64,000 nucleotides of DNA from Pseudomonas sp. GD03944 (GCF_029839275.1 NZ_JAOCAH010000003.1:372001-436000); one strand, 5' to 3'; numbered from the stretch's first letter, positions 19,405 to 30,524 are shown. Translations and numbers: made by a program. The notes: generated by a model from the sequence alone, not told the origin.

Positions 19405-21369
19405 ATGTGGACTGTCCTGCACCGACGTGTCGCCAGTTTGAGCACCGCAACGAAACTGGCCCTGGGGTTTGGCGTGGTGCTGGCGCTGACGGCGCTGGTG
19501 GCAGCCACCGGATTTCTCGCGCTGCGTGACGTGGGCGCCCGTTCGGCCTTGCTCGAACGCATGAGTGCGATCAACAGCCAGGTGTCGCAGATCCGCCGCA
19601 GCGAGCAGGATTTCGCCCTCACTGGCGACAAGCAGCACGCCACCGACCTGCATGCCCAGGCCCAGGCCATTCTCGACGCCAGTACGGCGCTGCAGGCGGC
19701 GTTGCCGGCGGACGAGCGCCAGGTGCTGGATGATGTGGCCACCGCCCTGGCGGCCTACCGCGCGGCTTTCGACCGCTACGCCGAACAGAGCGACAACATG
19801 CGCTTGTCCCTGGAAGCCGCCACCTGGCTGGTGGTCAGCGCGTCCAACAGCCTCGACCTGCTCAAGGACGGCCTGGCCGAGGACGGCGTCGACCTGCTGA
19901 AGAACACCCAGGGGCTGGAAGGCGCCGACTCCGTACTGCAATCCAGCCAGATCAGCCAGGTGCACCAGTTGCTGCTGCGCGCCCTGGACCAGGCCCGGGT
20001 GCGTCTGGAACAGAGCCGCAGCAGTGGCGAAGCGGTGCAGACCACCATTCAGGAGGCCCTCGACGCCCAGACCCTGGCCGGCGAATTGCGCGACGCCATG
20101 GACGATCCGGGCTATGCCGCGGTCCTGGCGGAAGTGATCGGCAACGTCAATTCGTTCAACGACCGCCTCACCGAATACACCGGCCTCCTGCAGCAGCAGA
20201 AAACCGAGTACCAGAACCTGGTGCAACAGGCCGAGCGCATTCTCACGCTGGTCAACCAGGCCTACGACCGGCAGAAAGCCAGCCTGCAAGGGCAGTTGCA
20301 GGCCAGCACCTGGCTGATCGTACTGGCCACCGGGCTGGCGCTGCTGATCGGTCTGCTGGCGACCCTGGCCATTACCCTGCTGATCGTGCGCCCGCTCAAG
20401 CAGGTGATCGAGCAGGCCCGGCGCATTGCCGAGGGCGATCTCAGCGCGCGCATCGAGGTGCAGCGCAGCGATGAAGTCGGCCAGTTGCTGACAGCCATGC
20501 AGGGCATGTCCAGCAACCTGCGCGACATGGTCGGGCGGTTGCAGAGCGGGGTGATGCAGATTTCCGCCTCGGCCCAGTCGCTGTCCACCATCACCGAACA
20601 GACCCGGCTCGGAGTCAACGGGCAGAAGGTGGAGACCGACCAGGTCGCCACCGCCATGAACCAGATGACCGCCACCGTGCACGAGGTGGCACGCAACGCC
20701 GAAGCGGCGGCGTCTTCCACCGAACAGGCGGATCGCCGGGTGAACAGCGGGGTGGAGGTGGTGCAGCAGACCCTGGGGCGCATCAACCTGCTGGCCGCGG
20801 CGATGGACATCACCACCCAGAGCATCGAGCGGCTCAGCCAGGACACCCAGCGCATCGATTCGGTGCTCGACGTGATCAAGAGCGTGGCCGAGCAGACCAA
20901 CCTGCTGGCGCTGAACGCGGCCATCGAAGCGGCCCGGGCGGGCGAGCAGGGGCGTGGTTTCGCGGTGGTCGCCGACGAAGTGCGGGCCCTGGCCCGGCGC
21001 ACCCAGCAATCCACCGCGGAAATCGAAGGCCTGATCGCCACCCTGCGTGACGGTGCGCGGCGCTCGGTCGAAGACATCCGCCAGAGTGGCGCCCTGGTGG
21101 ACCAGGCCGTGCAGGACGCCAACCAGACCGAAGGCGCGCTGGCCGAAATCGCCGCGGCCGTGACGGTGATCTTCGAGATGAACCAGCAGATCGCCGCCGC
21201 GGCCGAGCAGCAGAGTGCGGTGGCCGAGGAAATCAGCCGCAGCGTCACCTCGATCCGTGATATCGCCGACCAATCCGCCCTGGCCATGGACGAATCGGCC
21301 AGCTCGAGCATCCAGCTGGCGTCTCTGGGACGGGAGTTGCAGGGGCTGGCCGGGCACTTTCGCTTGTAA
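19405..21369 (+). CDS. Methyl-accepting chemotaxis protein with large periplasmic sensor
   Basis: 654 residues from the ATG at 19405, preceded by GAGGGGGGAG. Domain order: membrane helix (about 15-37), periplasmic helical sensor (about 38-305) with an [13 protein letters not shown] motif typical of helical bimodular (HBM) domains, second membrane helix (about 308-332), HAMP, and a signalling domain with the hairpin tip [21 protein letters not shown] receptors in pseudomonads include McpS, which binds TCA-cycle intermediates; the ligand here is not known. Probably a polar inner-membrane receptor feeding CheA. Confidence 0.93.
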   Translation: MWTVLHRRVASLSTATKLALGFGVVLALTALVAATGFLALRDVGARSALLERMSAINSQVSQIRRSEQDFALTGDKQHATDLHAQAQAILDASTALQAALPADERQVLDDVATALAAYRAAFDRYAEQSDNMRLSLEAATWLVVSASNSLDLLKDGLAEDGVDLLKNTQGLEGADSVLQSSQISQVHQLLLRALDQARVRLEQSRSSGEAVQTTIQEALDAQTLAGELRDAMDDPGYAAVLAEVIGNVNSFNDRLTEYTGLLQQQKTEYQNLVQQAERILTLVNQAYDRQKASLQGQLQASTWLIVLATGLALLIGLLATLAITLLIVRPLKQVIEQARRIAEGDLSARIEVQRSDEVGQLLTAMQGMSSNLRDMVGRLQSGVMQISASAQSLSTITEQTRLGVNGQKVETDQVATAMNQMTATVHEVARNAEAAASSTEQADRRVNSGVEVVQQTLGRINLLAAAMDITTQSIERLSQDTQRIDSVLDVIKSVAEQTNLLALNAAIEAARAGEQGRGFAVVADEVRALARRTQQSTAEIEGLIATLRDGARRSVEDIRQSGALVDQAVQDANQTEGALAEIAAAVTVIFEMNQQIAAAAEQQSAVAEEISRSVTSIRDIADQSALAMDESASSSIQLASLGRELQGLAGHFRL

Positions 21370-21460
21370 GAAGTCACAGTTTCGTGAGCAAAGGTAACTT
21401 TGGCCTTTGCCCGCCCCGCGCAGGTCAGTAGCATCGACCCACTTGCATGAGGAGTGAGCG

Positions 21461-22374
<914 letters not shown>

Positions 22375-22378
<4 letters not shown>

Positions 22379-23331
22379 GGAGCCTGTTCAGGCAGCGCTG
22401 GAGCCGCTGGCTGGCGCAGCGCATCCCTCCGGCGGCCAGTGTGCGCCTGACCCAGCGGCGGATCTTCATCCTGCCAACCCGGGTCGGCGTGGCCTTCGGC
22501 ATCGCCTTGCTGCTGATGCTGCTGGCGGCCATCAATTACCAGAACAGCCTGGCTTATGGCCTGACCTTTCTGCTGGGCTCGGTGTTCATCGTCGCCATCC
22601 TGCACACCTACCGCAACCTCAGCGGCCTGGTGCTCAAGGCCGGCGGCGCCCGCTCGGTGTTCGTGCGCGAGCAGGGCCAGTTCCATGTCCGCCTGGAAAG
22701 CAGCGGCCGTGCCCACCAGGCCATCGCCCTCGGCTGGCCGCCCGCCGCGCTGCAGGCGCTGGATGTGCCGGCCCAGGGTGTCAGCGAATGCGAGTTGAGC
22801 GTGCCGGCGGTGCGCCGGGGTTGGCTGTGCCCGGGCCGCTTGCGGGTGGAGAGCCGCTTTCCCCTGGGCATCCTGGTGGCCTGGAGCTGGGTCGACCTGG
22901 ACCAGTCGATGCTGGTCTACCCACGGCCGCTGGAAGGGGAAATGCCCCTGACCGCCGGCGCCGATGAAGACCCGGAGGACGAAGGCACGCGCGCCCACGG
23001 GCAGGGCGCCGACGACTTCCAGGGACTCAAGGGCTACCAGCCGGGCGACTCCAAGCGCCGCCTGCACTGGAAGGCCTATTCCCGCGGCCAGGGGCTGCTG
23101 GTCAAGGATTTCGCCTCGGTCAGCGGCCGTGACCTGCACCTGGATTTCGACGCACTGTCCGGCGATGTGGAAATGCGCCTGTCGCTGCTGTGCCATTGGG
23201 TGCTGCAGCTGTCCGAACGGCAACAGCCCTTCGCCCTGAGCCTGCCCGGCCAGCACCTGGCGGCCGACAGCGGCGATGCGCACCGCGAGGCGTGCCTGCG
23301 GGCTCTGGCGCTGTATGGGGTGAAACCATGA
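22375..23331 (+). CDS. DUF58 domain membrane protein
   Basis: 318 residues if it starts at TTG 22375, which overlaps the moxR stop (TTGA) and has GAGGT nine bases upstream; a later GTG at 22440 is an alternative. There are two membrane helices (about 37-80), then a beta-rich segment and the DUF58 signature YQPGDSKRRLHWKAYSR. DUF58 proteins pair with MoxR ATPases and are thought to be membrane scaffolds or von Willebrand-like partners. Its stop overlaps tgpA by four bases. Confidence 0.88.
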
Positions 23332-25325
23332 GCCAGGCACCGGCGATTCCCCGTATCAGCCTGACCTGGCTGCTGGTGGCCCAGGCCCTGGTGATCATCC
23401 CGCACCTGGCCAACCTGCCGCTCTGGGTGATCGGCCTGTGGCTGGGTTGTGCGGCCTGGCGCATCCAGATTTTTCGCATGCGGGCGCGTTACCCCAGCGG
23501 CCTGATCAAGCTGGGGCTGATGGTGGGTGCCGGCGGGGCGGTGTTCCTCAGCCGGGGCAGCCTGGTAGGGCTGGACGCGGGCGTGGTGCTGCTGGTCGCG
23601 GCGTTCGTGCTCAAACTGCTGGAAATGCGCACCAAGCGCGATGCCCTGGTGCTGATCTTCCTCGGCTTCTTCGTGGTGGTGACGGCCTACCTGTTCGACG
23701 ACAGCATCCTGGTGGCGCTGTTCAGCCTGCTGCCGGTCACGGCGCTGCTGGCGGCGCTGATTGGTCTGCAGCAGAGCACCATCGCCGAGCGGCCGTGGCC
23801 CACTGTGCGGTTGGCCGGCGGCATGCTGTTGCAAGCGCTGCCGCTGATGCTGCTGCTGTTCATCTTCTTCCCGCGGCTGGGGCCGCTGTGGTCGCTGCCC
23901 GTGGCCAATGACCGCGGCGTCACTGGGCTGGCCGATAGCATGGCGCCCGGCGACATCGCCGAGCTGACCCGCTCGTCGGCCCTGGCCTTTCGCGCCAGCT
24001 TCGACGACGAGGCACCACCGCGCAGTCAACTGTACTGGCGGGCCCTGACCCTGGAACGCTTCGACGGCCGGCGCTGGTCGCAGTCGGTATTCGGCCAGGC
24101 GGAGCAGGCGCCGGCCTGGGAGCCGCGCGGCGAGCCGCTGAACTACAGCATCGTCATGCAGCCCAGCACCCAGCGCTGGCTGTTTGCTCTGGACGTGGGC
24201 CAGACCAACCTGGAAAACACCCGACAGATGAGTGACTTCCGCCTGCAGCGCGAGCGCCCGGTGGAGCGCTCGCTGTTGTACAGCGTCACTTCCTGGCCCC
24301 AGGCGGTGCGGGAACCGCAAGGGACCGAGAACGGCCTGCGCCGGGCCTTGCAGTTGCCAGCGGGAGGCGAGCCGCGCAGCCGCGCCTGGGCGGCGGAACT
24401 CAAGGCCCGGCACCCGCAGACCGAACAACTGGTCGCGGCACTGCTGCGGCATTTCAACCAGCAGCCGTTCCACTACACGCTGCGGCCGCCGCGCCTGGGG
24501 GCCAACAGCATCGACGACTTCCTGTTCGAGACGCGCAGCGGTTTCTGCGCCCACTACGCCGGGGCCATGACCTACGTGCTGCGGGCCGCGGGCATCCCGG
24601 CGCGGGTGGTGGCCGGTTACCAGGGCGGGGAATTCAACCCCAACGGCAACTACGTGCAGGTGCGCCAGTTCGACGCCCATGCCTGGGTCGAGTACTGGCA
24701 GCCCGAGAAGGGCTGGACCAGCGTGGACCCGACCTTCCAGGTCGCGCCGGAACGCATCGAGCTGGGCCTGGAAGAGGCGCTGGCCGAGGAGGGCAGCTTC
24801 CTCGAGGATTCGCCATTCTCGCCCCTGCGCTACCGCCAGCTGGCCTGGCTGAACGACCTGCGCATGGCCTGGGACACTCTCAACTACGGCTGGCAGCGCT
24901 GGGTGCTCGGTTACCAGAGCGCGCAGCAGCTGGAGTTTTTGCAGCGGTGGTTGGGCCGGGTGGACGGTCGCACTATGGCCATCGGCCTGGTGGGCGGCGG
25001 TGCGCTGCTGCTCGGGCTGGTGGCGCTGTGGATGTTCAAGCCCTGGCGCCGCGAGCGCGATGTGCAGCAGCGGGCCTTCCAGCGTTTCGAAACCCTGTTG
25101 GGCCGGCACGGTGTGCCACGCCTGCCGGGCGAGGGGCCGCGCGATTACGGGGTACGGGCAGCCCGGGCACTGCCGGAGCAGGGCGCGGCCATCCGCGCCT
25201 TCGTCGCCGCCTTCGAGGCGCAGCGCTATGGCGGCCGGGCAGCGTCGCCGGCGCAGCTGCGTGTGCTGCTGGCGGCACTGCGGCGCAGCCTGCCCTGGCG
25301 ATTGACCCGGGTGAACCGGGATTGA
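23328..25325 (+). CDS. tgpA: TgpA-type membrane transglutaminase-like protein (DUF3488 + transglutaminase core)
   Basis: 665 residues. The N-terminal DUF3488 part has about six membrane helices (to about residue 190), followed by a periplasmic transglutaminase core and one last membrane helix (about 548-568). The catalytic triad is visible as Cys407 (RSGFCAHYAG), His451 (FDAHAWVEYW) and Asp467 (TSVDPT); the spacing 44 and 16 equals that of P. aeruginosa TgpA (C404/H448/D464), a protein reported as essential in that species. Third gene of the moxR-DUF58-tgpA operon. Likely acts on periplasmic or cell-wall protein substrates. Confidence 0.95.
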   Translation: MSQAPAIPRISLTWLLVAQALVIIPHLANLPLWVIGLWLGCAAWRIQIFRMRARYPSGLIKLGLMVGAGGAVFLSRGSLVGLDAGVVLLVAAFVLKLLEMRTKRDALVLIFLGFFVVVTAYLFDDSILVALFSLLPVTALLAALIGLQQSTIAERPWPTVRLAGGMLLQALPLMLLLFIFFPRLGPLWSLPVANDRGVTGLADSMAPGDIAELTRSSALAFRASFDDEAPPRSQLYWRALTLERFDGRRWSQSVFGQAEQAPAWEPRGEPLNYSIVMQPSTQRWLFALDVGQTNLENTRQMSDFRLQRERPVERSLLYSVTSWPQAVREPQGTENGLRRALQLPAGGEPRSRAWAAELKARHPQTEQLVAALLRHFNQQPFHYTLRPPRLGANSIDDFLFETRSGFCAHYAGAMTYVLRAAGIPARVVAGYQGGEFNPNGNYVQVRQFDAHAWVEYWQPEKGWTSVDPTFQVAPERIELGLEEALAEEGSFLEDSPFSPLRYRQLAWLNDLRMAWDTLNYGWQRWVLGYQSAQQLEFLQRWLGRVDGRTMAIGLVGGGALLLGLVALWMFKPWRRERDVQQRAFQRFETLLGRHGVPRLPGEGPRDYGVRAARALPEQGAAIRAFVAAFEAQRYGGRAASPAQLRVLLAALRRSLPWRLTRVNRD

Positions 25326-25362
25326 GTACCATGGGCGTTCCCCCTAAGCACGAGGCAAGCCG

Positions 25363-26127
25363 ATGACCCGTATGGTCGATGAACTGCTGGAGCAGGTGGT
25401 GCGGTTGCAAGTCAGCCTGCTGGCCTGCCGCGAACGGATGCGCGCCGGTACCGATGACGAAGCCCTGCATGACCTGCGCATCGCCATCCGTCGCTTGCGC
25501 AGCCTGCTGCGGCCGATGCGCGGCGTGCCCGCCTGCGAAGCGCTGGAGAACAGCGCGGCCGAAGTCGGGCGCCTGAGCAGCCCGCTGCGCGACCAGGAAG
25601 TGCTGCTGGCCTACCTCCGCAAGCAGGGCGTCACCACGGGACTCGCCGATCGGCAGCAGCGCGTGCAGGCCGGGTATGAGCGCCTGCTGGCCAGCAGCTC
25701 GCTGCGGGCGTTGTTCGTGGCCCTGGACGACTGGCCGGCGCGCTGGTTCCGCGCCGATGCCGAGGGCGAGCTGAAGAAGCTGCGGTCACGGGTGCGTCGG
25801 CGCCTGCGCAAGCAACAGCGGCGCCTGCTCGAGGCGCTGGATGATCCCGCCCACGACCGCCACCGGCTGCGCCTGCTGATCAAACGGGTGCGTTATGGGG
25901 CTGATGCCTACAGCGCCGAGTCGACACTGTCGAAACCGGCCAGAACCGCGCTGAAGAAAGCCCAGTCCGCCCTGGGCGAATGGCACGACACCATCCAGTG
26001 GCTGGGCCGTGCCGAGGTGGAAGCGGACCTGGCGCCCTGCGTCGACACCTGGCGTGCCGCATCGCTGCGGGCACAGGCTCGGGCCGATGAGGTGCTGCAA
26101 ACCCTGCGCGGGCATTTGCAGGGCTAA
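25363..26127 (+). CDS. CHAD domain protein
   Basis: 254 residues, almost entirely alpha-helical. The CHAD signature histidines and basic residues are visible in ALHDLRIAIRRLRSLLRPMRG and in the second repeat around HRLRLLIKRVRYGADAYS. CHAD domains bind inorganic polyphosphate through these basic pockets. There is no fused CYTH triphosphatase domain, so this is a stand-alone CHAD protein. It begins 37 bases after tgpA on the same strand and may share its transcript. Confidence 0.88.
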   Translation: MTRMVDELLEQVVRLQVSLLACRERMRAGTDDEALHDLRIAIRRLRSLLRPMRGVPACEALENSAAEVGRLSSPLRDQEVLLAYLRKQGVTTGLADRQQRVQAGYERLLASSSLRALFVALDDWPARWFRADAEGELKKLRSRVRRRLRKQQRRLLEALDDPAHDRHRLRLLIKRVRYGADAYSAESTLSKPARTALKKAQSALGEWHDTIQWLGRAEVEADLAPCVDTWRAASLRAQARADEVLQTLRGHLQG

Positions 26128-26241
26128 CGGCTCTAGTCCGCCGTTATCCCGCGTTTTTTGACCGAACCACCCTCAAGTTGGCTACCGATTCGCGTGCCCG
26201 ATCCCCTAAGATCAGCCTCGCATTCCAGTCATGAGGTGGCT

Positions 26242-27039
26242 ATGACCTTTTCCGAATTGCTGCTGGCGGTCCGCAACGACCCCCAGTCGGTGGTGATTCC
26301 TTCCGTGTGGGCCCAGGGCCGCGCCAGTTTCGGCGGCCTGGTCGGCGCACTGGTGTACGAGGCCATGCGGGCCCGGGTACCGGACGGCCGTCCGGTGCGT
26401 TCGCTGGCAGTGACCTTCGTCGGCCCGGTGGAGCCCGATGTGCCGGTGAGTTTCGAGGCCGAGGTGCTGCGCGAAGGCAAGGCGGTCAGCCAGGTGCTGG
26501 GCAAGGCGGTGCAGAAGGGCCAGGTGGTGACCATCATTCAGGGCAGCTTCGGGGCCTCCCGGGAATCGGCCATCGATGTGGCCGCCGAACCGGCGCCGTC
26601 CATGCCGGCGGTCGACGCCTGCCAGGAACTGCCCTACATCCGTAACGTGACCCCAGAATTCACCCGCTTCCTGGCCATGCGCTGGGGGCTGGGCGGCATG
26701 CCGTTCACCAACAACCCCTCGCGGGACATGGGCGGCTGGGTGCGCCTGCGCGATGAGCAAGAGGCACAGACCGTCACCGAGGCCCACCTGCTGGCGCTGG
26801 TGGATGCCTGGCCACCGGCCGTGCTGCCGCACCTGCGCTCGCCGGCGCCGGGCAGCTCGCTGACCTGGACCATTGAGTTCATCCAGCCGCTCCAGCCCCT
26901 GACCACGCTCGACTGGTGCCTGTACCGGGCACACATCGAGCACGCCCGTGACGGCTACGGCAACATCGCGGCCGGCCTCTGGACACCAACGGGGGAGTTG
27001 CTGGCGATCAGCCGGCAGACCGTGGCGGTCTTCGGCTAG
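26242..27039 (+). CDS. Acyl-CoA thioesterase domain protein (TesB-like double hotdog)
   Basis: 265 residues from the ATG at 26242 with GAGGTGG upstream; an in-frame upstream ATG at 26158 was rejected because it precedes the ribosome site. The N-terminal hotdog has WAQGRASFGGLVGALVYEAM and the C-terminal one has LTWTIEFIQPLQP followed by a late GNIAAGLWTPTGELLAISRQ typical of the TesB/4HBT_3 group. Predicted to hydrolyse medium or long acyl-CoA thioesters in the cytoplasm. It is convergent with the small membrane protein gene at 27058. Confidence 0.9.
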   Translation: MTFSELLLAVRNDPQSVVIPSVWAQGRASFGGLVGALVYEAMRARVPDGRPVRSLAVTFVGPVEPDVPVSFEAEVLREGKAVSQVLGKAVQKGQVVTIIQGSFGASRESAIDVAAEPAPSMPAVDACQELPYIRNVTPEFTRFLAMRWGLGGMPFTNNPSRDMGGWVRLRDEQEAQTVTEAHLLALVDAWPPAVLPHLRSPAPGSSLTWTIEFIQPLQPLTTLDWCLYRAHIEHARDGYGNIAAGLWTPTGELLAISRQTVAVFG

Positions 27040-27057
27040 GGTCGCCAGCGGGGCGGG

Positions 27058-27396
27058 TCATTTTCGGCGGTTGCGCCAGGCCCGCCACCATTCGCCGCTG
27101 AGCACGAAGCGTGGGAAGGTCACGAACTGCTCGACCAGCAGCGTCTTGAGGTCGGGCGGGTTGCCCGCGTCGTCCTCGTGGGCATGACCCCGGCGCTGCA
27201 GGACCACGCTGGCAACCAGGCCGATCACCCCGGTGACCAAAGCGACGAAGCTCCATTGGACCAGGCCGGTCAGCAGAACCAGGCAGGAGAGGATGAACAG
27301 CGGCACTGCCAGCAGGTGCAACAGCAGGTTGGTGGGGTGCTGGTGCCGCTGGCGATAGGTGTCTCGCTCGTGTGGTGAAGGTCGATCGTTACCCAT
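27058..27396 (-). CDS. Small membrane protein, possibly DUF962/Mpo1-like
   Basis: 112 residues with two hydrophobic helices (LLLHLLAVPLFILSCLVLLTG and VALVTGVIGLVASVVLQ in two parts). The N-terminal RQRHQHPTNLLLHLLAVP resembles the H-x-H...N...H pattern of the DUF962/Mpo1 family, whose yeast member is an iron-dependent dioxygenase acting on 2-hydroxy fatty acids. The match is short, so the family call is tentative. The C-terminus is soluble and aromatic (GEWWRAWRNRRK). Confidence 0.7.
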   Translation of the reverse strand: MGNDRPSPHERDTYRQRHQHPTNLLLHLLAVPLFILSCLVLLTGLVQWSFVALVTGVIGLVASVVLQRRGHAHEDDAGNPPDLKTLLVEQFVTFPRFVLSGEWWRAWRNRRK

Positions 27397-27492
27397 ACTG
27401 CAATCCTTGAGGCGTTAACGGGCAGTGTAGAAGCCCGCACGGCCGACCGGCGAATTGGCGATGGCTATCGACGAGATAGGAACGGCGCTGCC

Positions 27493-28314
27493 TCAGGCCT
27501 CGGCGTGCGGCGCGACAGCCGGCAGGTTGAAGAAACGCCGGGCGCACTCTGTGGTGTGACTCGCCAGGGCGGCTTGTGTTTCACCGCGGTGCAGGGCGAC
27601 CTCGCGCAGCACCTCGCCGAGAAACGCCGGCTCGTTGCGCCCGCTCTTTGGCTTCGGGCGCAGGCTGCGCGGCAGCAGGAAGGGCGCATCGCTCTCCAGC
27701 ATCAGGCGCCCGACCGGAATTTCACGGACCAGCGGGTGCAGGTGGGTGCCGCGGCGCTCGTCGCAGATCCAGCCGGTGATGCCGATGTGCAGATCCAGGT
27801 CGAGGTAGTTGAACAGCGCGCGTTTTTCGCCGGTGAAGCAGTGCACCACCGCCGCCGGCAACCGATCGCGGTAGTCGCGCAGGATCTCCACCAGCCGCTG
27901 GTCAGCGTCGCGCTCGTGCAGGAACACCGGCAACTGCAGCTCGACCGCCAGGGCCAGGTGTTCTTCCAGGACCTTTTCCTGCTGCGGGCGAGGGGAGAAG
28001 TCGCGGTTGAAGTCCAGGCCGCATTCGCCCACTGCCCGGACCTGCGCTTCGCCCAACAGGGCCTTGAGCTGGCGCGCGCTGTCGGCGCTCCAGCTGCTGG
28101 CGTCGTGCGGGTGAACACCGGCGGTGCTGAACAGGCGTTGCCCGGTGTCGTCCAGTTGTCGGCAGAGCGCCAGCGCCTGCTCGCTCTCGGTCACACTGGT
28201 GCCGGTCAGCACCAGTTGGCACACGCCGGCGGCATAGGCCCGTTGGAGCACGGCTTCACATTGTGTGGCGAGGCTGGGGTGGGTCAGATTGACGCCGATG
28301 TCGATGAGCTGCAT
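27493..28314 (-). CDS. TatD-family metal-dependent hydrolase / DNase
   Basis: 273 residues from the ATG at 28314. An in-frame upstream start would read through an AT-rich palindromic region and is not credible. Metal ligands of the TatD TIM barrel are seen in [38 protein letters not shown] and [11 protein letters not shown]. Family members are Mg2+-dependent 3'-5' exonucleases acting on single-stranded DNA or on damaged ends. It is divergent from the lytic transglycosylase gene, with a palindrome between them. Confidence 0.93.
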   Translation of the reverse strand: MQLIDIGVNLTHPSLATQCEAVLQRAYAAGVCQLVLTGTSVTESEQALALCRQLDDTGQRLFSTAGVHPHDASSWSADSARQLKALLGEAQVRAVGECGLDFNRDFSPRPQQEKVLEEHLALAVELQLPVFLHERDADQRLVEILRDYRDRLPAAVVHCFTGEKRALFNYLDLDLHIGITGWICDERRGTHLHPLVREIPVGRLMLESDAPFLLPRSLRPKPKSGRNEPAFLGEVLREVALHRGETQAALASHTTECARRFFNLPAVAPHAEA

Positions 28315-28373
28315 GGTGCTACCTGTTCGAATGAGCGTGCAGCATATCAGAGCTTTTTTATTTTTTAATAAAT

Positions 28374-28397
28374 CCAATAAATACAAGTACTTATTGG
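28374..28397. promoter_or_regulatory. 24-bp interrupted palindrome in the TatD / transglycosylase divergent gap
   Basis: CCAATAA and TTATTGG are perfect 7-base arms separated by ATACAAGTAC, whose AAGTACTT core is itself palindromic with the flanking bases. The surrounding 60 bases are unusually AT-rich for this genome. Position 60 bases before tatD and 156 before the + strand gene suits a repressor or activator site controlling one or both promoters. The regulator is unknown. Confidence 0.5.
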
Positions 28398-28552
28398 AAT
28401 CTATTGATGTTGGGTAAGAGCTTTTGCTGGCGCCTGGTCGGCGGCTGTGCGACGCTCCGCGCCCTTTTTGCGCTTCGGGAACCTGCCGAACGCAGCCATA
28501 CTCTCAGTCGGTCCGTTTTCCGTGTGCGAACAGACCGTCTCCTGGAGCCCTG

Positions 28553-29965
28553 ATGCCGCGATTGCTGTTTCTTCTGTGCCTGCTCGTGCTGCCGCTCTCG
28601 GTGGTCGCGCGTGTGGCTGGGCCGCCGGAAGTGACACAGCCGACCCAGGCCCGGGACCTGACCAGCATTCGCCAGAGCGGCGAGTTGCGGGTGCTGGTGA
28701 ACCAGAGCCGCAACAGTTCCGGCGAGGTGAAGGGACAGAGCATCGGGGTCGAATACCCGCGCCTGCGCGCCTTCGAGCAGTACCTGAACCGTAACTCCCG
28801 GGATGGGCGCAAACTCAAGCTGAAGATCATTCCCAAGGCCAAGGACCAGTTGCTGGGCGCCCTGCAGCGCGGCGAAGGTGACCTGGTGGCACCCGGCGAG
28901 CTGCTGGTGGTGCGCCCTGGCAGCCACGTCAGCGCCAGCGCGGCGATTCGCAGCAATGTGCCGCTGATCGTCGTCGGGCGGCAGGGCGAGCGACGCTACC
29001 AGCAGATCGAGCAGATGGCCGGGCGCAGCATGGCGTTGCCGGCCGGCAGCGCGGCCGGCGAGGCGCTGCGCCTGATCAATCAGAAACTCATACTCGCCAA
29101 GCTGCCGCCGATCATCATCGAATGGGTCGACCCCAGCCTGGCGGTCGAGGACGTGCTGGAGATGGTCCAGGCCGGCATCTTCAGCATGACCGCGGTCGAG
29201 CAGCCGATCGCCGAGCGCTGGGCCAAGGTGATGCCCAAGCTGCGCCTGGATCGCCACCTGGTGCTGGCCGACGACGGCGACCTGCGCTGGTACATCCGCC
29301 GCGACACACCGCTGCTGGGCGCCAGCATGGACCGGTTCATGGCCGGCTACCGCCACCCGGACGACCAGGATGCGGCGTTCCAGCGTGTCTATCGCCGCCT
29401 GTACAAGGTGCATTACCCCCTCGGCCGTACCGAACGCCAGCGCCTGGAGAAGGTGCGTCCCACGTTGCAGCGTTATGCCTTGCAGCACGAGTTCGACTGG
29501 CTGGCGCTGGCGGCGCTGGCGTTCAAGGAATCGACGCTCAACCCCAACGCCCGGGGTGCCGGCGGCGCCACCGGGCTGATGCAGATCACCCCGGCCGCCG
29601 CGCGCAGCGTCGGGGTCAGCAACATCGGCAAACTGGACAACAACGTGCAGGCCAGCGCCAAGTACCTGGCCATGATCCGCCGCTCCTATTTCAATAGCCC
29701 CCAACTCAATGAACGCGAGCGCATGGCCTTCGTCCTGGCGGGCTACAACATGGGGCCGCAGCGGGTGCAGAGCATGCGCGCCGAGGCGCGCCGCCGGGGG
29801 CTGAACCCCAACCAGTGGTTCTTCCAGGTCGAGCGAATCGCCATGGAGCAGGTGGGCATGGGCGTCGTCAGCTATGTCAACAGCGTGAACAAGTACTACC
29901 TTGCTTATGACCGGGAGCGATATTTGCTGGAGCCCCAGCAGGCCTCGGCAACCGTGCGCAAGTAA
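28553..29965 (+). CDS. MltF-like membrane-bound lytic transglycosylase with solute-binding domain
   Basis: 470 residues from the ATG at 28553; the longer frame lacks a ribosome site. It begins with a signal peptide (LLFLLCLLVLPLSVVA), then a periplasmic solute-binding-like domain (about 45-275) and a C-terminal SLT domain with catalytic Glu326 in FKESTLNP and the ATGLMQITPAAA motif. MltF-type enzymes cleave murein with 1,6-anhydro formation, the binding domain acting as an allosteric sensor of peptides. A late AGYNMGPQRV is also typical of the SLT fold. Confidence 0.92.
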   Translation: MPRLLFLLCLLVLPLSVVARVAGPPEVTQPTQARDLTSIRQSGELRVLVNQSRNSSGEVKGQSIGVEYPRLRAFEQYLNRNSRDGRKLKLKIIPKAKDQLLGALQRGEGDLVAPGELLVVRPGSHVSASAAIRSNVPLIVVGRQGERRYQQIEQMAGRSMALPAGSAAGEALRLINQKLILAKLPPIIIEWVDPSLAVEDVLEMVQAGIFSMTAVEQPIAERWAKVMPKLRLDRHLVLADDGDLRWYIRRDTPLLGASMDRFMAGYRHPDDQDAAFQRVYRRLYKVHYPLGRTERQRLEKVRPTLQRYALQHEFDWLALAALAFKESTLNPNARGAGGATGLMQITPAAARSVGVSNIGKLDNNVQASAKYLAMIRRSYFNSPQLNERERMAFVLAGYNMGPQRVQSMRAEARRRGLNPNQWFFQVERIAMEQVGMGVVSYVNSVNKYYLAYDRERYLLEPQQASATVRK

Positions 29966-30001
29966 TCGAATATGACGATACTTTATACCGGTTTTTTCCG
30001 C

Positions 30002-30029
30002 TTTGAATATTCATGAATTGATTTAATCT
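30002..30029 (+). promoter_or_regulatory. Candidate doxX promoter with internal palindrome
   Basis: TTTGAA (30002-30007) and TAATCT (30024-30029) could be -35 and -10 with a 16-base spacer. The spacer contains the perfect 10-base palindrome ATTCATGAAT (30009-30018), a plausible operator. The assignment is positional only. Confidence 0.35.
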
Positions 30030-30074
30030 GCACGCCATCACTTCCCAACACAACCACAACAAGGACTGCTGTTC

Positions 30075-30509
30075 ATGAGCACACTGATCAAATCGGTTAC
30101 ATCGACTCAAGCGGGTTACGGCCTGACCATCCTGCGCATCATCGTCGGCATCACCTTCGCTGCCCACGGCGCGCAGAAGCTGTTCGGCTGGTTTGGCGGC
30201 TACGGCCTGGAAGGCGTTGGCCAGTTCATGGAAAGCCTCGGCCTGACGCCGGGTTACCTGATGGCCCTGGGCGCGGGCAGTGCCGAGTTCTTCGGCGGTA
30301 TCGCCCTGATCATCGGCCTGCTGGTTCGTCCGGCGGCTGCGGTCCTGGCGCTCACCATGGTGGTGGCGATTTTCACCGCGCACTTCGCCAACGGCTTCTT
30401 CATGTCCAACGGCGGCTACGAGTTCGCCCTGGCGCTGCTGGCGGCGAGCGTGGCGATCCTGATCGAAGGCGCTGGCAAGCTGTCGCTGGACAAGCAGATC
30501 GGCAACTGA
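30075..30509 (+). CDS. DoxX family membrane protein
   Basis: 144 residues with four hydrophobic helices and the DoxX/SURF4-like sequences GLTILRIIVGITFAAHGAQK and a central GAGSAEFFGGIALIIGL. The family is named for a subunit of thiosulfate:quinone oxidoreductase, but most bacterial members have no assigned substrate and are linked to oxidative-stress or thiol responses. The ATG follows AAGGA and lies about 45 bases after a candidate promoter. A bidirectional terminator follows. Confidence 0.9.
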   Translation: MSTLIKSVTSTQAGYGLTILRIIVGITFAAHGAQKLFGWFGGYGLEGVGQFMESLGLTPGYLMALGAGSAEFFGGIALIIGLLVRPAAAVLALTMVVAIFTAHFANGFFMSNGGYEFALALLAASVAILIEGAGKLSLDKQIGN

Positions 30510-30524
30510 CCGATCCGCACCCTG

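Noticed and set aside
28315..28386. Longer start for the TatD-family gene
   Set aside because: The extra 24 codons run through the AT-rich gap towards the palindrome, and the shorter start MQLIDIGVN fits the family.
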